A stretch of 64,000 nt of DNA from Akkermansiaceae bacterium UBA2381 (GTDB lineage: Bacteria; Verrucomicrobiota; Verrucomicrobiia; Verrucomicrobiales; DEV007). The stretch spans positions 5,225-69,224 of the forward strand of contig DDSV01000008.1 of NCBI GenBank assembly GCA_002344215.1. Direction: 5' to 3'. The notes under the pieces were generated by a model that was given only the letters and a program-made list of their open reading frames with translations, had not been told where the DNA came from and ran no database searches. Shown here piece by piece: positions 53,066 through 60,819 of this stretch (positions within the stretch are counted from its first letter, which is position 1; the number at the start of each line of letters is the position of its first letter). The position numbers and the translations under genes are program-made.

Positions 53066-53121
53066 AAGTTTAAAGTTTCAGGTTCAAAGTTCCAAGTTGT
53101 AGGGCAAGCGCTCCGCTTGCC
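53066..53121. repeat. Five heptanucleotide repeats plus GGCAAGCG hairpin
   Basis: Positions 53066-53100 divide exactly into five 7-mers of consensus AAGTTYM (AAGTTTA, AAGTTTC, AGGTTCA, AAGTTCC, AAGTTGT). Next to them GGCAAGCG (53103-53110) and CGCTTGCC (53114-53121) form a perfect 8-bp stem around CTC. This fills the space between the two dehydrogenase genes. Confidence 0.7.
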
Positions 53122-53132
53122 GAAGAGTTGTG

Positions 53133-54380
53133 TTAGTAGAGTCCGAATTTTTCGTCGATGGGTTTTTGATAGGATCGCAGGGAGCCGGATTCGACTTCTT
53201 CGATGGTGACGCTTCGTCCGGCGAGGTTTGATTCGACGACAGCGTAGGCGCAGGCGAGATCGCGAAGCCCTTCGGCACCGGAGCATTCGGGTTGGGTGCC
53301 GCCTTCAATGGCGCGGAGCCAGTCGAGCTGGGCGAGGGCAAAGTCGTTGGTGAGGCCGAGAGGGAAATGTTTCTCCTGAAGAGCGGCCGGCGCCTCGTCC
53401 CGGTAGAGAGCGCTTAGCGATTGGGCTCCCTTTCCGTCGAGATGGATCGTGTCACCTGTCACCCTGCCGTGCTCGCCGTAGAAGACCGGTCCTTCGCCGA
53501 TGACGGTATTGGTGCCGTGTCCGCCCCAGCTTCCGAACATGGTGCCCGCCGCTCCCGAGGCGAGTTCAAAGTGGGCATAGAAGGTGTCGTCGGCGTCGCA
53601 CGAAAACGGTTCGACCTTCGCCCCGTTGCGGAGCAGGTAACGGGTCGGTTCGACGATCTGCGTTCTGGCACTCACCGAGGTCACTTCACTGCCTCCGATG
53701 TAACGGATCATGTCGAAAAAATGGGGGCCGAGATCGAGGGCCATGCCGCCGCCTTCGGAAAGGACATGACGCCACGGAGTTTCCGCCACGATGAGATCGG
53801 GTGCCCACCAGGTTCCGATATTGCCCATCACCGCCATCTGAAGCCGCCCCGCAGGACCCGTTTCACTGAAGGCCCAGTGCTGGTGCCTCACCCCGGGGAC
53901 AAATCGCAGATTCTCAAACACCCCGAAGGTCACTCCGGTCGCCTCTGCCCGGGCGCACATTCTCCGGGCTCCCTCCATTGAGACGGCGAGGGGCTTCTGG
54001 GAGAGAAGAGATTTGCCGTGGGCAAAGGCGACTTCCGCGATCTGATGATGGAGGCTGTGGATCGTGAAATCATTCACCGCATCGATTTGACCCGAGGAGA
54101 TCATCTCGCGGTAGTCGGTGAAAATTTCCACCGCAGTCTCCGGCTGAAAATCGGAGAGATACTGATCTCCGACGGCGAGGGGGTCCCCGGGAAGAGTCGA
54201 GACCGGCTTCCGCTGAGCGGGGCCCTTGCCGCGGGTCACATAGCTCCTTGCATCGTCCGCATTGCGGGAACAAAGGGCCGTGATCTCAAATTCGTTGACT
54301 CCCGCCTCGCGGAGAAGTCGATACCCTTCCAGATGCGCCGCGAGAATGCGCCCGCAGCCGACAATGCCGATACGAATCAT
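53133..54380 (-). CDS. Gfo/Idh/MocA-family oxidoreductase
   Basis: 415 residues from ATG 54380 (MIRIGIVGCGRIL, a clean dinucleotide loop); the frame runs on to 54545 but overlaps the sigma-factor gene. The usual 'SLLSQKPLAVS' carries the catalytic Lys region, followed by 'ALDLGPHFFDMIRYIGG'. It is a normal-length sugar or inositol dehydrogenase-like enzyme. It is divergent from the ECF sigma gene (79 bases). Together with the second dehydrogenase downstream it suggests a sugar-conversion pair, though the repeat-filled gap may contain a separate promoter. Confidence 0.88.
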   Translation of the reverse strand: MIRIGIVGCGRILAAHLEGYRLLREAGVNEFEITALCSRNADDARSYVTRGKGPAQRKPVSTLPGDPLAVGDQYLSDFQPETAVEIFTDYREMISSGQIDAVNDFTIHSLHHQIAEVAFAHGKSLLSQKPLAVSMEGARRMCARAEATGVTFGVFENLRFVPGVRHQHWAFSETGPAGRLQMAVMGNIGTWWAPDLIVAETPWRHVLSEGGGMALDLGPHFFDMIRYIGGSEVTSVSARTQIVEPTRYLLRNGAKVEPFSCDADDTFYAHFELASGAAGTMFGSWGGHGTNTVIGEGPVFYGEHGRVTGDTIHLDGKGAQSLSALYRDEAPAALQEKHFPLGLTNDFALAQLDWLRAIEGGTQPECSGAEGLRDLACAYAVVESNLAGRSVTIEEVESGSLRSYQKPIDEKFGLY

Positions 54381-54459
54381 AGTGGGAGGGTAAAAGGAAT
54401 GGCCCGGAAGCCAAGTGAAAAGCATAGACCGTGTCGCGCCATCGTCTACAATGCGAGCC

Positions 54460-55119
54460 ATGGAGAAATTCGACGAAAAAGAGCAGTTTGCCCGGACCCG
54501 CAAAAGTCTCATCGAACGGCTCGCCGACTGGGAGGACCAGCGCACCTGGGAGGAGTTTTATCAGACCTACTGGCGTCTCATTTACAGTGTCTCGACCAAG
54601 GCCGGACTGAGCCGGGAGGAGGCCTTTGATGTCGTCCAGGAGACCGTCCTCGCGGTGGCGAAGCAATGGAAAAAGGGGCAGGTCTATGACCCCGACAAAG
54701 GTTCTTTCAAGACCTGGCTGATGAATATCACGCGCTGGCGGATCTCGGATCAGTTTCGGAATAAACAGAAAAACCCGGCGGCAATGAATCAGGCCGGGGG
54801 TACCCTCGACGGCGACGGCGACCACCGCCGCACCGCGACAATCGAACGAATCGAGGGCGAGAACGGAGCCGACCTGCTCGAACAGGTCTGGGAGAATGAG
54901 TGGAAAACCAATCTTACCGATGTGGCTCTGGAGCGGGTGAAAAAGCTGGTCTCCCCCAAGCAGTATCAGATCTTCCACGCCTATGTCATCAAGGAGTGGG
55001 ACACCGACAAGGTGAAAAAGGAACTCGGCGTGAGCCAGTCCCAGGTCTACCTCGCCAAGCACCGCGTCGGGAGTCTACTCAAGAAAGAAATCGAGGGGCT
55101 GAAGAAGGAGTTTACCTGA
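54460..55119 (+). CDS. ECF-type RNA polymerase sigma factor
   Basis: 219 residues from ATG 54460 (ATG 54451 is also possible). Region 2 is 'WEEFYQTYWRLIYSVSTKAGL...EAFDVVQETVLAVAK' in parts, followed by 'YDPDKGSFKTWLMNITRWRISDQ' in part. Region 4 contains 'LVSPKQYQIFHAYVIKEW' and an HTH 'VKKELGVSQSQVYLAKHRV'. The linker between regions is longer than in ordinary ECFs. This type is abundant in Planctomycetota and Verrucomicrobiota, often without an anti-sigma gene; none is seen here. It is divergent from a dehydrogenase gene and followed by four hairpins. Confidence 0.88.
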   Translation: MEKFDEKEQFARTRKSLIERLADWEDQRTWEEFYQTYWRLIYSVSTKAGLSREEAFDVVQETVLAVAKQWKKGQVYDPDKGSFKTWLMNITRWRISDQFRNKQKNPAAMNQAGGTLDGDGDHRRTATIERIEGENGADLLEQVWENEWKTNLTDVALERVKKLVSPKQYQIFHAYVIKEWDTDKVKKELGVSQSQVYLAKHRVGSLLKKEIEGLKKEFT

Positions 55120-55197
55120 GCGGGCGGTCGCTGAAGATTCGTGCGACCGCACGGTTCAACGATCCCTTTTATGGACTGCGTATCGGTGAAGTGACGA

Positions 55198-55294
55198 AGC
55201 CCCCCGACCGAGCCGGTCGGGGCTACCTTGATCCTTACGCGCGGCCGTAAGGTTTTCGCGCGTTAGCGCGGGTAGTGCCGTTCGGCCCGAACGG
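55198..55294. repeat. Four consecutive hairpins
   Basis: H1 55199-55223 (GCCCC-CCGACCG with CGGTCGGGGC); H2 55233-55252 (CCTTACG/CGTAAGG, then TTTT); H3 55257-55270 (CGCGC/GCGCG, GTTA loop); H4 55278-55294 (CCGTTCGG C CCGAACGG, a perfect palindrome). H2 with its T-run can terminate the sigma-factor transcript. They lie between convergent genes. Confidence 0.7.
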
Positions 55295-55320
55295 GGGCTT
55301 CGGCGACCGTGAATCGAACA

Positions 55321-56841
55321 TCAATGTTCCTCATCCAGGGTCTCCTTCGGCTCGGGCAGCCAGAAGGTGAGGATGACTCCGATGAGGGCATAGGTTCCGG
55401 CAACGATGGCCCCGTATTTGGCCAGCGAGGTCACGGGTTGACCCGCCGAGAGGGTGAGGGTGATAAACGCGGCGGCGGTGCCGAGGACGCGCCCGCCGAT
55501 ATTCGCCGCAAAGCTCTCCCCTGTGCCGCGAAGGTGGACCGGGAAAACAAGGGGGATGTAATTTCCCCAGAAGCTGAACTGCGCCACGGTGAAGAGTCCG
55601 GCGAAGAAAATGCCCCACTTGATCATCGCGAGGCTGCCCTCGGTTTCCAGCGTGCCGGCGATCCACCAGAAGTAGAGCGGCACAAAGATCATCGCCGGAA
55701 TCAGGAAAAGACGCAGCATGGCCCGGCGGCTCACGATCCATACCGCGAGAATCGCAAAGATGACCCGACCGACGAGGCCGCCGATCTCCTGCCACTTCGT
55801 GATCGTCGAGGTGACTTTGTCGCTGGCATTTCCGGCCGCCTGCTTGCCGATTTTCGTGAGAAGAGGGGCTGCCGGCGCTTCCTTGCCTTCCGCTTTCGCG
55901 GCTTCGATCGCGGCGGTTTTGGCGGCTTCTTCGGCGGCCGTGGCGATAGCCTTGATCTCCACGTGACCGCGCGGCCAGGCGAGAATCTGCGGCAGTTGCT
56001 GGATCGCCCCAAAGGCAATTCCGTAGCTGGCCGCAAAAATGAGGGTGGTCACAATCGTGGTGCGGGCGAGTTCCGGACTGAACAGCTCGCGGATGCTCGG
56101 ACGACGTAACTGGCCGGACGCCTTTTTCTTTGCCCACGACGGAGACTCGGGCAGGAAAGGGCGAATGAGGATCAGCGGAAGCGCCGGAATAACCCCGGAG
56201 ATGAGGGTGTAACGCCAGGCCTCATGACCTCCATGGATCGCGGGGAAGTCGAGGGCGTAGGTGGCCGCATAGTAATTGGCCAGTGCGACGAGGAGTCCGC
56301 CGATGGAGGAAAAGGCCTGAGTGTAGCCGAGGACCTTTTCGCGTTGTTTCGGTTCGGTGAAAATCTCAGCGAGCCAGGCGACTGCCGCGACGAATTCCAC
56401 GCAGACCCCGATGAAGACCAGACAGCGGAAAAAGAGAAGCTGCGGCAGGGTCTCCGCAAAGGCCCCGGCGGCAAAGGCGGCAAAGGCGTAAAGGAGAATG
56501 GAGTAGGTGAGGACGCGGCGGCGTCCGAACTTGTCAGTGAGGTAACCGCCGAGGAGACCGAAGACCCCTCCCGCGAGGGCCGGAACAAAAAACAGCACCC
56601 GTGCCCACTTCACATACATCTCACCGCCCGGAGCCCAAAGGGCGTTGGCATCGGCCACGGCCATGCCGCCCCTGATGAGTTCCTGAACGAGCGGGGCACT
56701 CAGCGAGGCGATCACCGGTTTGATGATCAGCGGCAGCATGAGCAGCTCGTAGATATCGAAAGCAAATCCGATCGAGGCAATGATGCAAATGAGCCATTTG
56801 GTGAGGCCCAATCCGGAGGAGGGTGTTTTGATCGCGTTCAA
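55321..56841 (-). CDS. MFS transporter with Ala/Lys-rich central loop
   Basis: 506 residues, about twelve membrane helices. MFS signatures are 'GGYLTDKFGRRRVL' in the loop between TM2 and TM3 and 'PESPSWAKKK' at the end of the first half, like the sugar/shikimate/metabolite:H+ symporters. The central cytoplasmic loop is enlarged (about residues 300-350, 'AEEAAKTAAIEAAKAEGKEAPAA' in parts). The only possible start is TTG 56841, because a stop codon lies five codons upstream. Substrate unknown; the neighbouring dehydrogenases suggest a sugar or polyol. Confidence 0.85.
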   Translation of the reverse strand: MNAIKTPSSGLGLTKWLICIIASIGFAFDIYELLMLPLIIKPVIASLSAPLVQELIRGGMAVADANALWAPGGEMYVKWARVLFFVPALAGGVFGLLGGYLTDKFGRRRVLTYSILLYAFAAFAAGAFAETLPQLLFFRCLVFIGVCVEFVAAVAWLAEIFTEPKQREKVLGYTQAFSSIGGLLVALANYYAATYALDFPAIHGGHEAWRYTLISGVIPALPLILIRPFLPESPSWAKKKASGQLRRPSIRELFSPELARTTIVTTLIFAASYGIAFGAIQQLPQILAWPRGHVEIKAIATAAEEAAKTAAIEAAKAEGKEAPAAPLLTKIGKQAAGNASDKVTSTITKWQEIGGLVGRVIFAILAVWIVSRRAMLRLFLIPAMIFVPLYFWWIAGTLETEGSLAMIKWGIFFAGLFTVAQFSFWGNYIPLVFPVHLRGTGESFAANIGGRVLGTAAAFITLTLSAGQPVTSLAKYGAIVAGTYALIGVILTFWLPEPKETLDEEH

Positions 56842-56922
56842 GATGACCGGAGTCTAGCAGTCCGGGCATTCCGGGCAATGTAAAAAGCGCCTCCGGGAGG
56901 GGCCTGAAGAGGGGAGGGGGAT

Positions 56923-57408
56923 TCAGGATTCCTCTCGGGATGACGAAGCCATTCGCCGCCGCCTGAGAATCGCGAAGACGAGGAAAGTTGAGAAGACGGC
57001 GCTGGCGAGGTAGCTGGTGATCTGAATGGTCTGGGTGATCCTGATGGGAAGCGTTTCATCAGGGAACCAACTCTCCGGATAGAACGTGCGGTTTGTCCGA
57101 AAGACCCAGAATCCGGATCCTGAGGCGACCAGTTCGACGGAACAAACGACGACAACCGCTCCGAGGAGAATGAATCGTGGGGAAACTTTCTTTGCTGATC
57201 CCCGACGGCCGGCAACGGCACAAACGATTCCAAGGATGAGGCCCGGACCGATGGATGCTCCAAAGGCAAGCGCCGTAGCAAGGAGGCGCGGGTTCTCAAT
57301 TCCCCAAAGCGGTTCGTGGTATTCCGTAAAATGTTCAGGGGCGATGCGGACCAGGTATTGATCGTGGAGAATTGCCCAGCAGACGATCAGCCTTCGCCTC
57401 GGTGGCAT
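56923..57408 (-). CDS. Small membrane protein, unknown function
   Basis: 161 residues from ATG 57408, with three predicted membrane helices (about 53-78, 90-112 and 130-150) and a basic C-terminus (LRRRRMASSS). The N-terminal 45 residues are polar and aromatic ('DQYLVRIAPEHFTEYHEPLWG'). No family recognised. Its start lies inside the upstream antitoxin-like gene (74-base overlap in another frame), which argues for co-expression, or that one of the two starts is wrong. Confidence 0.6.
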   Translation of the reverse strand: MPPRRRLIVCWAILHDQYLVRIAPEHFTEYHEPLWGIENPRLLATALAFGASIGPGLILGIVCAVAGRRGSAKKVSPRFILLGAVVVVCSVELVASGSGFWVFRTNRTFYPESWFPDETLPIRITQTIQITSYLASAVFSTFLVFAILRRRRMASSSREES

Positions 57409-57547
57409 CCACGCCTTCTCCGCGGGCAATTTCCTGTCTCGCCTCATCTGTTCCCATGATGAAAGCGATTTCGCGGAGAATATCGGCCATGTCGCTGCCT
57501 TCTGGAAGACTGTCGATGGCTGCAATAGCCCGTTCCTTCGTGCTCAT
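57335..57547 (-). CDS. Antitoxin-like small protein
   Basis: 70 residues from ATG 57547. 'RAIAAIDSLPEGSDMADILREIAFIMGTDEARQEIARGEGVDATEAKADRLL' in parts resembles the small helical antitoxin-like family with the 'sLPddatw-dil-ei' start and a 'G..vs.eEak' end, usually placed beside RelE/ParE toxins. No toxin-like gene is adjacent; the downstream partner is a membrane protein overlapping by 74 bases. It could be an orphan antitoxin or a member with another role. Confidence 0.6.
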   Translation of the reverse strand: MSTKERAIAAIDSLPEGSDMADILREIAFIMGTDEARQEIARGEGVDATEAKADRLLGNSPRSIPGPHRP

Positions 57548-57660
57548 GAAGTGACCGTAACCGAAACGCTGCCAGGGAGCAATTTACTAGTTCCGAAGCG
57601 GAAACCGTCCTTTTATCCCCAAACCCAACACAGTCCACCCGCCGACTCAACCCTCTCCAC

Positions 57661-57933
57661 TCACCCGCGCACCTTTTCCTTCGCCGCTTCGCAATCACTG
57701 CGAAATCCGGCGATCTCCCGGGCGAGCTGGGTTTTCAGCTCAGGTACTTCCTGATAGTTGCCTGAGGAAATCGCCTTGGCGATGAGGTCGTTAAGGAAAA
57801 GCTCGCGCTCGGCGATCTTGGAGGTGAATCTCGCGTCGATGGCGGCGATCTCGGCGCGCTGCTCGTCGGTGACGGCCACGGCGGGAGAGGATTTCTCGAG
57901 CCGCTCCATCGCGAGTTCGTAGGCGCTTTTCAT
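57661..57933 (-). CDS. Conserved hypothetical protein, likely Verrucomicrobia-specific
   Basis: 90 residues, soluble, almost wholly helical with high charge. It starts 'MKSAYELAMERLEKSSP', similar to small proteins I remember from several verrucomicrobial genomes. No catalytic motif. It lies 4 bases after the next upstream gene's stop, so the two form an operon. Function unknown. Confidence 0.7.
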   Translation of the reverse strand: MKSAYELAMERLEKSSPAVAVTDEQRAEIAAIDARFTSKIAERELFLNDLIAKAISSGNYQEVPELKTQLAREIAGFRSDCEAAKEKVRG

Positions 57934-57937
57934 CGGA

Positions 57938-58543
57938 TCAGGCCTCGTCTTTTTCCTCTGCTGCTGTCTCCGGCTCTGTTTCAGTTCCCGCTTCGGCAGC
58001 AGGTGCAGCGGCGGGAGCAGCTACCGTAGGAGCCGGTGCGGCTTCAGGAAACTGAAGTTCAGGCGTCGCTTCGATCAGCGCGGTGATCTCGGGCCAGCCT
58101 TCTTCCCGCTGGAGCTGGAAAATATGCAGGTAAATACAGACGAGCTCGGCGTCGTGATTCTTGAGAAGATCGGTGACGGTTTTCTTGAGCTTCTTGGCAT
58201 CGATGTCATCCGGGATGTCGTCGGCGGCACCCTCTCCGTCATGTTTGATCCCGAGTCCGTCGAGGAATCCGGTGAGAAGACCCTGATGTCCTTTAAGGAG
58301 CCAGAGTTGCAGGACCTGGGTCGCGATTTCGCCGGAGCCGCGGAGCTTCACGCTCTTCACGAGCCAATCGATCTGTTCGCCGACCGATTTCCGCTGTACC
58401 ACGACGGGGCGGAGCTTCCGGGCGGAGGCGAGAGAGCCCAGGGAGGCCTTGTAGACATCACGCTGCTCGTCGCGGAGATACTGGAAAACGGAGGCGGCAG
58501 TCTCCGGCTTCATTTTCTGGAAAATCTCGTAGGCCTGTTTCAT
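57938..58543 (-). CDS. Conserved hypothetical protein with acidic Ala/Pro tail
   Basis: 201 residues. The first 150 are helical: 'FQKMKPETAASVFQYLRDEQRDVYKASL' in parts resembles the MgtE N-domain superhelix at low similarity. The last 40 residues are low-complexity Ala, Pro and Glu ('APAAAPAAEAGTETEPETAAEEKDEA' in parts). No membrane helix. Followed after 4 bases by the 90-residue gene, so they are likely co-translated and may interact. Function unknown. Confidence 0.7.
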   Translation of the reverse strand: MKQAYEIFQKMKPETAASVFQYLRDEQRDVYKASLGSLASARKLRPVVVQRKSVGEQIDWLVKSVKLRGSGEIATQVLQLWLLKGHQGLLTGFLDGLGIKHDGEGAADDIPDDIDAKKLKKTVTDLLKNHDAELVCIYLHIFQLQREEGWPEITALIEATPELQFPEAAPAPTVAAPAAAPAAEAGTETEPETAAEEKDEA

Positions 58544-58702
58544 TGAGGAGGGGGGAGGGATATCTATTAAGAAGTCCGAAATAATTCCGGGCCTGAGGGG
58601 ACTGTGCCAGCAAAGTCGCCCCGCGCAATGAGTTATTCGCCCCTCCGGAACGGCTGCACGGGAAGTGGCGCAAGGGCTGGGGACGGGTTATGGTGGCGGC
58701 GA

Positions 58703-59449
58703 ATGGACCGGGGATACGCCTTTTTTGACTTGGATCACACGCTGCTGCCTTATGACACGCAGGTCTTGTTTTGCAACTATGTGCTGCAGCGCGAGGGGGG
58801 ACGTCGGGTCTATTTGCTCTGGTTTCTCCCCTGCCTCCCTCTGGCCGCCCTTGGAATCCTGAGTCTGCGGACGATGAAGCGGATTTTTTCCAGCTATCTC
58901 CGGGGGATGAAGCGGGAGACGCTGGAGCAATACGTGGCCGAATTTCTCAACACCGAATTCGACGCGGCCCTCTACCCGGCCGTTGTCGCGGAACTGGAGC
59001 GGAACCGCGCCGAGGGCCGGGTGCTGATCCTGAACAGCGCCAGCCCCGAATTTTATTTGAAGGGGATCGCGGAAAAACTCGGCTTTGATCATTACCTCGG
59101 GACGAGGATGGAGATCTCCGAAACGATGCCCTTCCTCCCGGTGATTACCGGCCCGAACAATAAACACGGGGAAAAGATCGTGGCGATGCAGGTCCGGGGC
59201 CTGATCCCGGATGACATCGAAATGCTGGCGGACTCGTGGTCCTACTCCGACAGCTCCGCGGACCTGCCTCTCCTGGAGCTTGCGGAGAACGCGGTGATGA
59301 TTCATCCCGGAGCAAAGCTCGCCTCGATCGGATTCGAGCGGGGTTGGCGGGCGATGACACCGGCTCGTCCCTACGGCGGAAAATGGTCGGGTCGCTGGGC
59401 CTCCTGTCTGCAGGCGATGGGGCTTTATCGGCTGCCGGCGAAGCCTTAA
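58703..59449 (+). CDS. HAD-superfamily phosphatase (subfamily IB)
   Basis: 248 residues from ATG 58703, which gives 'MDRGYAFFDLDHTLLP' with the nucleophile Asp 9 and Asp 11. Motif II is LNSASPEFY and motif III YSDSSADLP, with a Lys between. The helical cap (about 20-100) has two hydrophobic stretches ('YLLWFLPCLPLAALGIL'), so it may be membrane-associated. Relatives are phosphoserine phosphatase-like or lysophospholipid and sugar phosphatases. It is 59 bases upstream of the LplT-like gene on the same strand, which favours a lipid-phosphate role. Confidence 0.85.
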   Translation: MDRGYAFFDLDHTLLPYDTQVLFCNYVLQREGGRRVYLLWFLPCLPLAALGILSLRTMKRIFSSYLRGMKRETLEQYVAEFLNTEFDAALYPAVVAELERNRAEGRVLILNSASPEFYLKGIAEKLGFDHYLGTRMEISETMPFLPVITGPNNKHGEKIVAMQVRGLIPDDIEMLADSWSYSDSSADLPLLELAENAVMIHPGAKLASIGFERGWRAMTPARPYGGKWSGRWASCLQAMGLYRLPAKP

Positions 59450-59508
59450 AAAAAATGTCATTCTCATAATCCGTTCGCCCCGGTCTCGAAACTCGCTTAC
59501 AAAACGAA

Positions 59509-60819
59509 ATGATGTCAGAAAGTGAACCTGTCTCCGAAAAGACGTCGAGTTCCTGGTTATCCCTCTGGGCCGTGCTCGAGGTTCAGGCGCAAAATGCCTT
59601 CAACGACAACTTCGTGAAACTGGTCCTCATCGGACTGGCGGTCACGGCGGCGGCGGGATCGGCGATCGGGGACAATATCGAGTTCATCCTCGCGGCGATG
59701 ATTCCGCTGCCCTTCATTCTCCTTGCCCCGGTCACGGGATGGTTCTCCGATCGCTATTCGAAGAACCGGGTCATCTACGTCGCCCTTGTCTTCCAGTTCC
59801 TCATCTTCGGGCTCATCGTGGTGAGTCTCCTCATGAAATCGGTGCAGCTGGCGGTGTTCGGATTTTTCCTGCTGGCAGTGCAGTCGACCCTTTTCTCTCC
59901 GGCGAAGCAGGGCATTCTCAAAGAAATCGTCGGCTCGCAAAAGCTCGGTACCGCGAACGGGCTCATGCAGATGCTGACGATGGTGGGCATCCTCGGGGGG
60001 ATGGCGGCGGGGGGCGGCTGGTTTGACTCGCAACTGGCGGCCCTGAATGCTGAAAAGGGAGTCTCCGTGGATAATGCCTGGGGGGCGGCACTCGTGCCTG
60101 TGATCGCCGCAGGCCTGGCATCAATTCTCCCGCTCGTGATTGGTCTCTTCATTCAAAAGACGCCGGATCATCCGGGGACCCGATTTAAAACCGCTGTTTT
60201 CTGGAGTCACTTTCTCGATTTGAAATATCTCTTCGGCCACGCCGTCTTGCGCCGGACGGGTTTGCTCATCGCCTTCTACTGGCTCGTGGCGAATTTTCTC
60301 GGACTCGCGTTTTTTGGTTTTGCAAAGGAGCTGAACCCGGATGTGGCCTCGGGCGGGGTGAGCAGTTCCTCGGGCCGGATGTTTATTGTCATCGGCGCGG
60401 GTCTGATTTTCGGCAGCCTCCTCGTTTCGCTCCTGACGCGGAAAGGGAACAAGCTCTTCCTCTCCATCCTCGGGGGACTCGGGATGGCAGCCGGGCTGGC
60501 GGCGGTCGGGACGCTGCAACCTGAGTCGATGTCCTGGTTCGGCGCGGTGGTTGTGGTAGGATTCTCGAGCGGGTTTTTCGTCGTGCCGCTGAACGCCCAT
60601 CTGCAGGATCAGATCGAGGAAAGCCACCGGGGACGGGTCCTCTCCGCGCAGAATCTGATGGGATCGTTTTCCGGCATTGTCGCCATCGTCGCCAGTTCCC
60701 TGATGAAGCTGATGGGGCTGAGCGTTTCGGTTCAGACGCTGGTGTTTGTTCCCCTCCTCATTGTGGTCAGCTACGTGCTCAGCCGCATGCTTAAGTCCTC
60801 CGCGTTGAAGGCGATATGA
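59509..60819 (+). CDS. LplT-like lysophospholipid transporter (MFS)
   Basis: 436 residues, about twelve membrane helices. 'VQAQNAFNDNFVKLVLIGLAV' in parts, 'GWFSDRYSKNRVIY', and 'QSTLFSPAKQGILKEIVG' in parts are the LplT pattern. LplT flips lysophosphatidylethanolamine inward for re-acylation by Aas. The next gene, an Aas-like protein, overlaps by four bases (ATGA), as in LplT-Aas pairs elsewhere. Start ATG 59509 or 59512. Confidence 0.88.
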   Translation: MMSESEPVSEKTSSSWLSLWAVLEVQAQNAFNDNFVKLVLIGLAVTAAAGSAIGDNIEFILAAMIPLPFILLAPVTGWFSDRYSKNRVIYVALVFQFLIFGLIVVSLLMKSVQLAVFGFFLLAVQSTLFSPAKQGILKEIVGSQKLGTANGLMQMLTMVGILGGMAAGGGWFDSQLAALNAEKGVSVDNAWGAALVPVIAAGLASILPLVIGLFIQKTPDHPGTRFKTAVFWSHFLDLKYLFGHAVLRRTGLLIAFYWLVANFLGLAFFGFAKELNPDVASGGVSSSSGRMFIVIGAGLIFGSLLVSLLTRKGNKLFLSILGGLGMAAGLAAVGTLQPESMSWFGAVVVVGFSSGFFVVPLNAHLQDQIEESHRGRVLSAQNLMGSFSGIVAIVASSLMKLMGLSVSVQTLVFVPLLIVVSYVLSRMLKSSALKAI

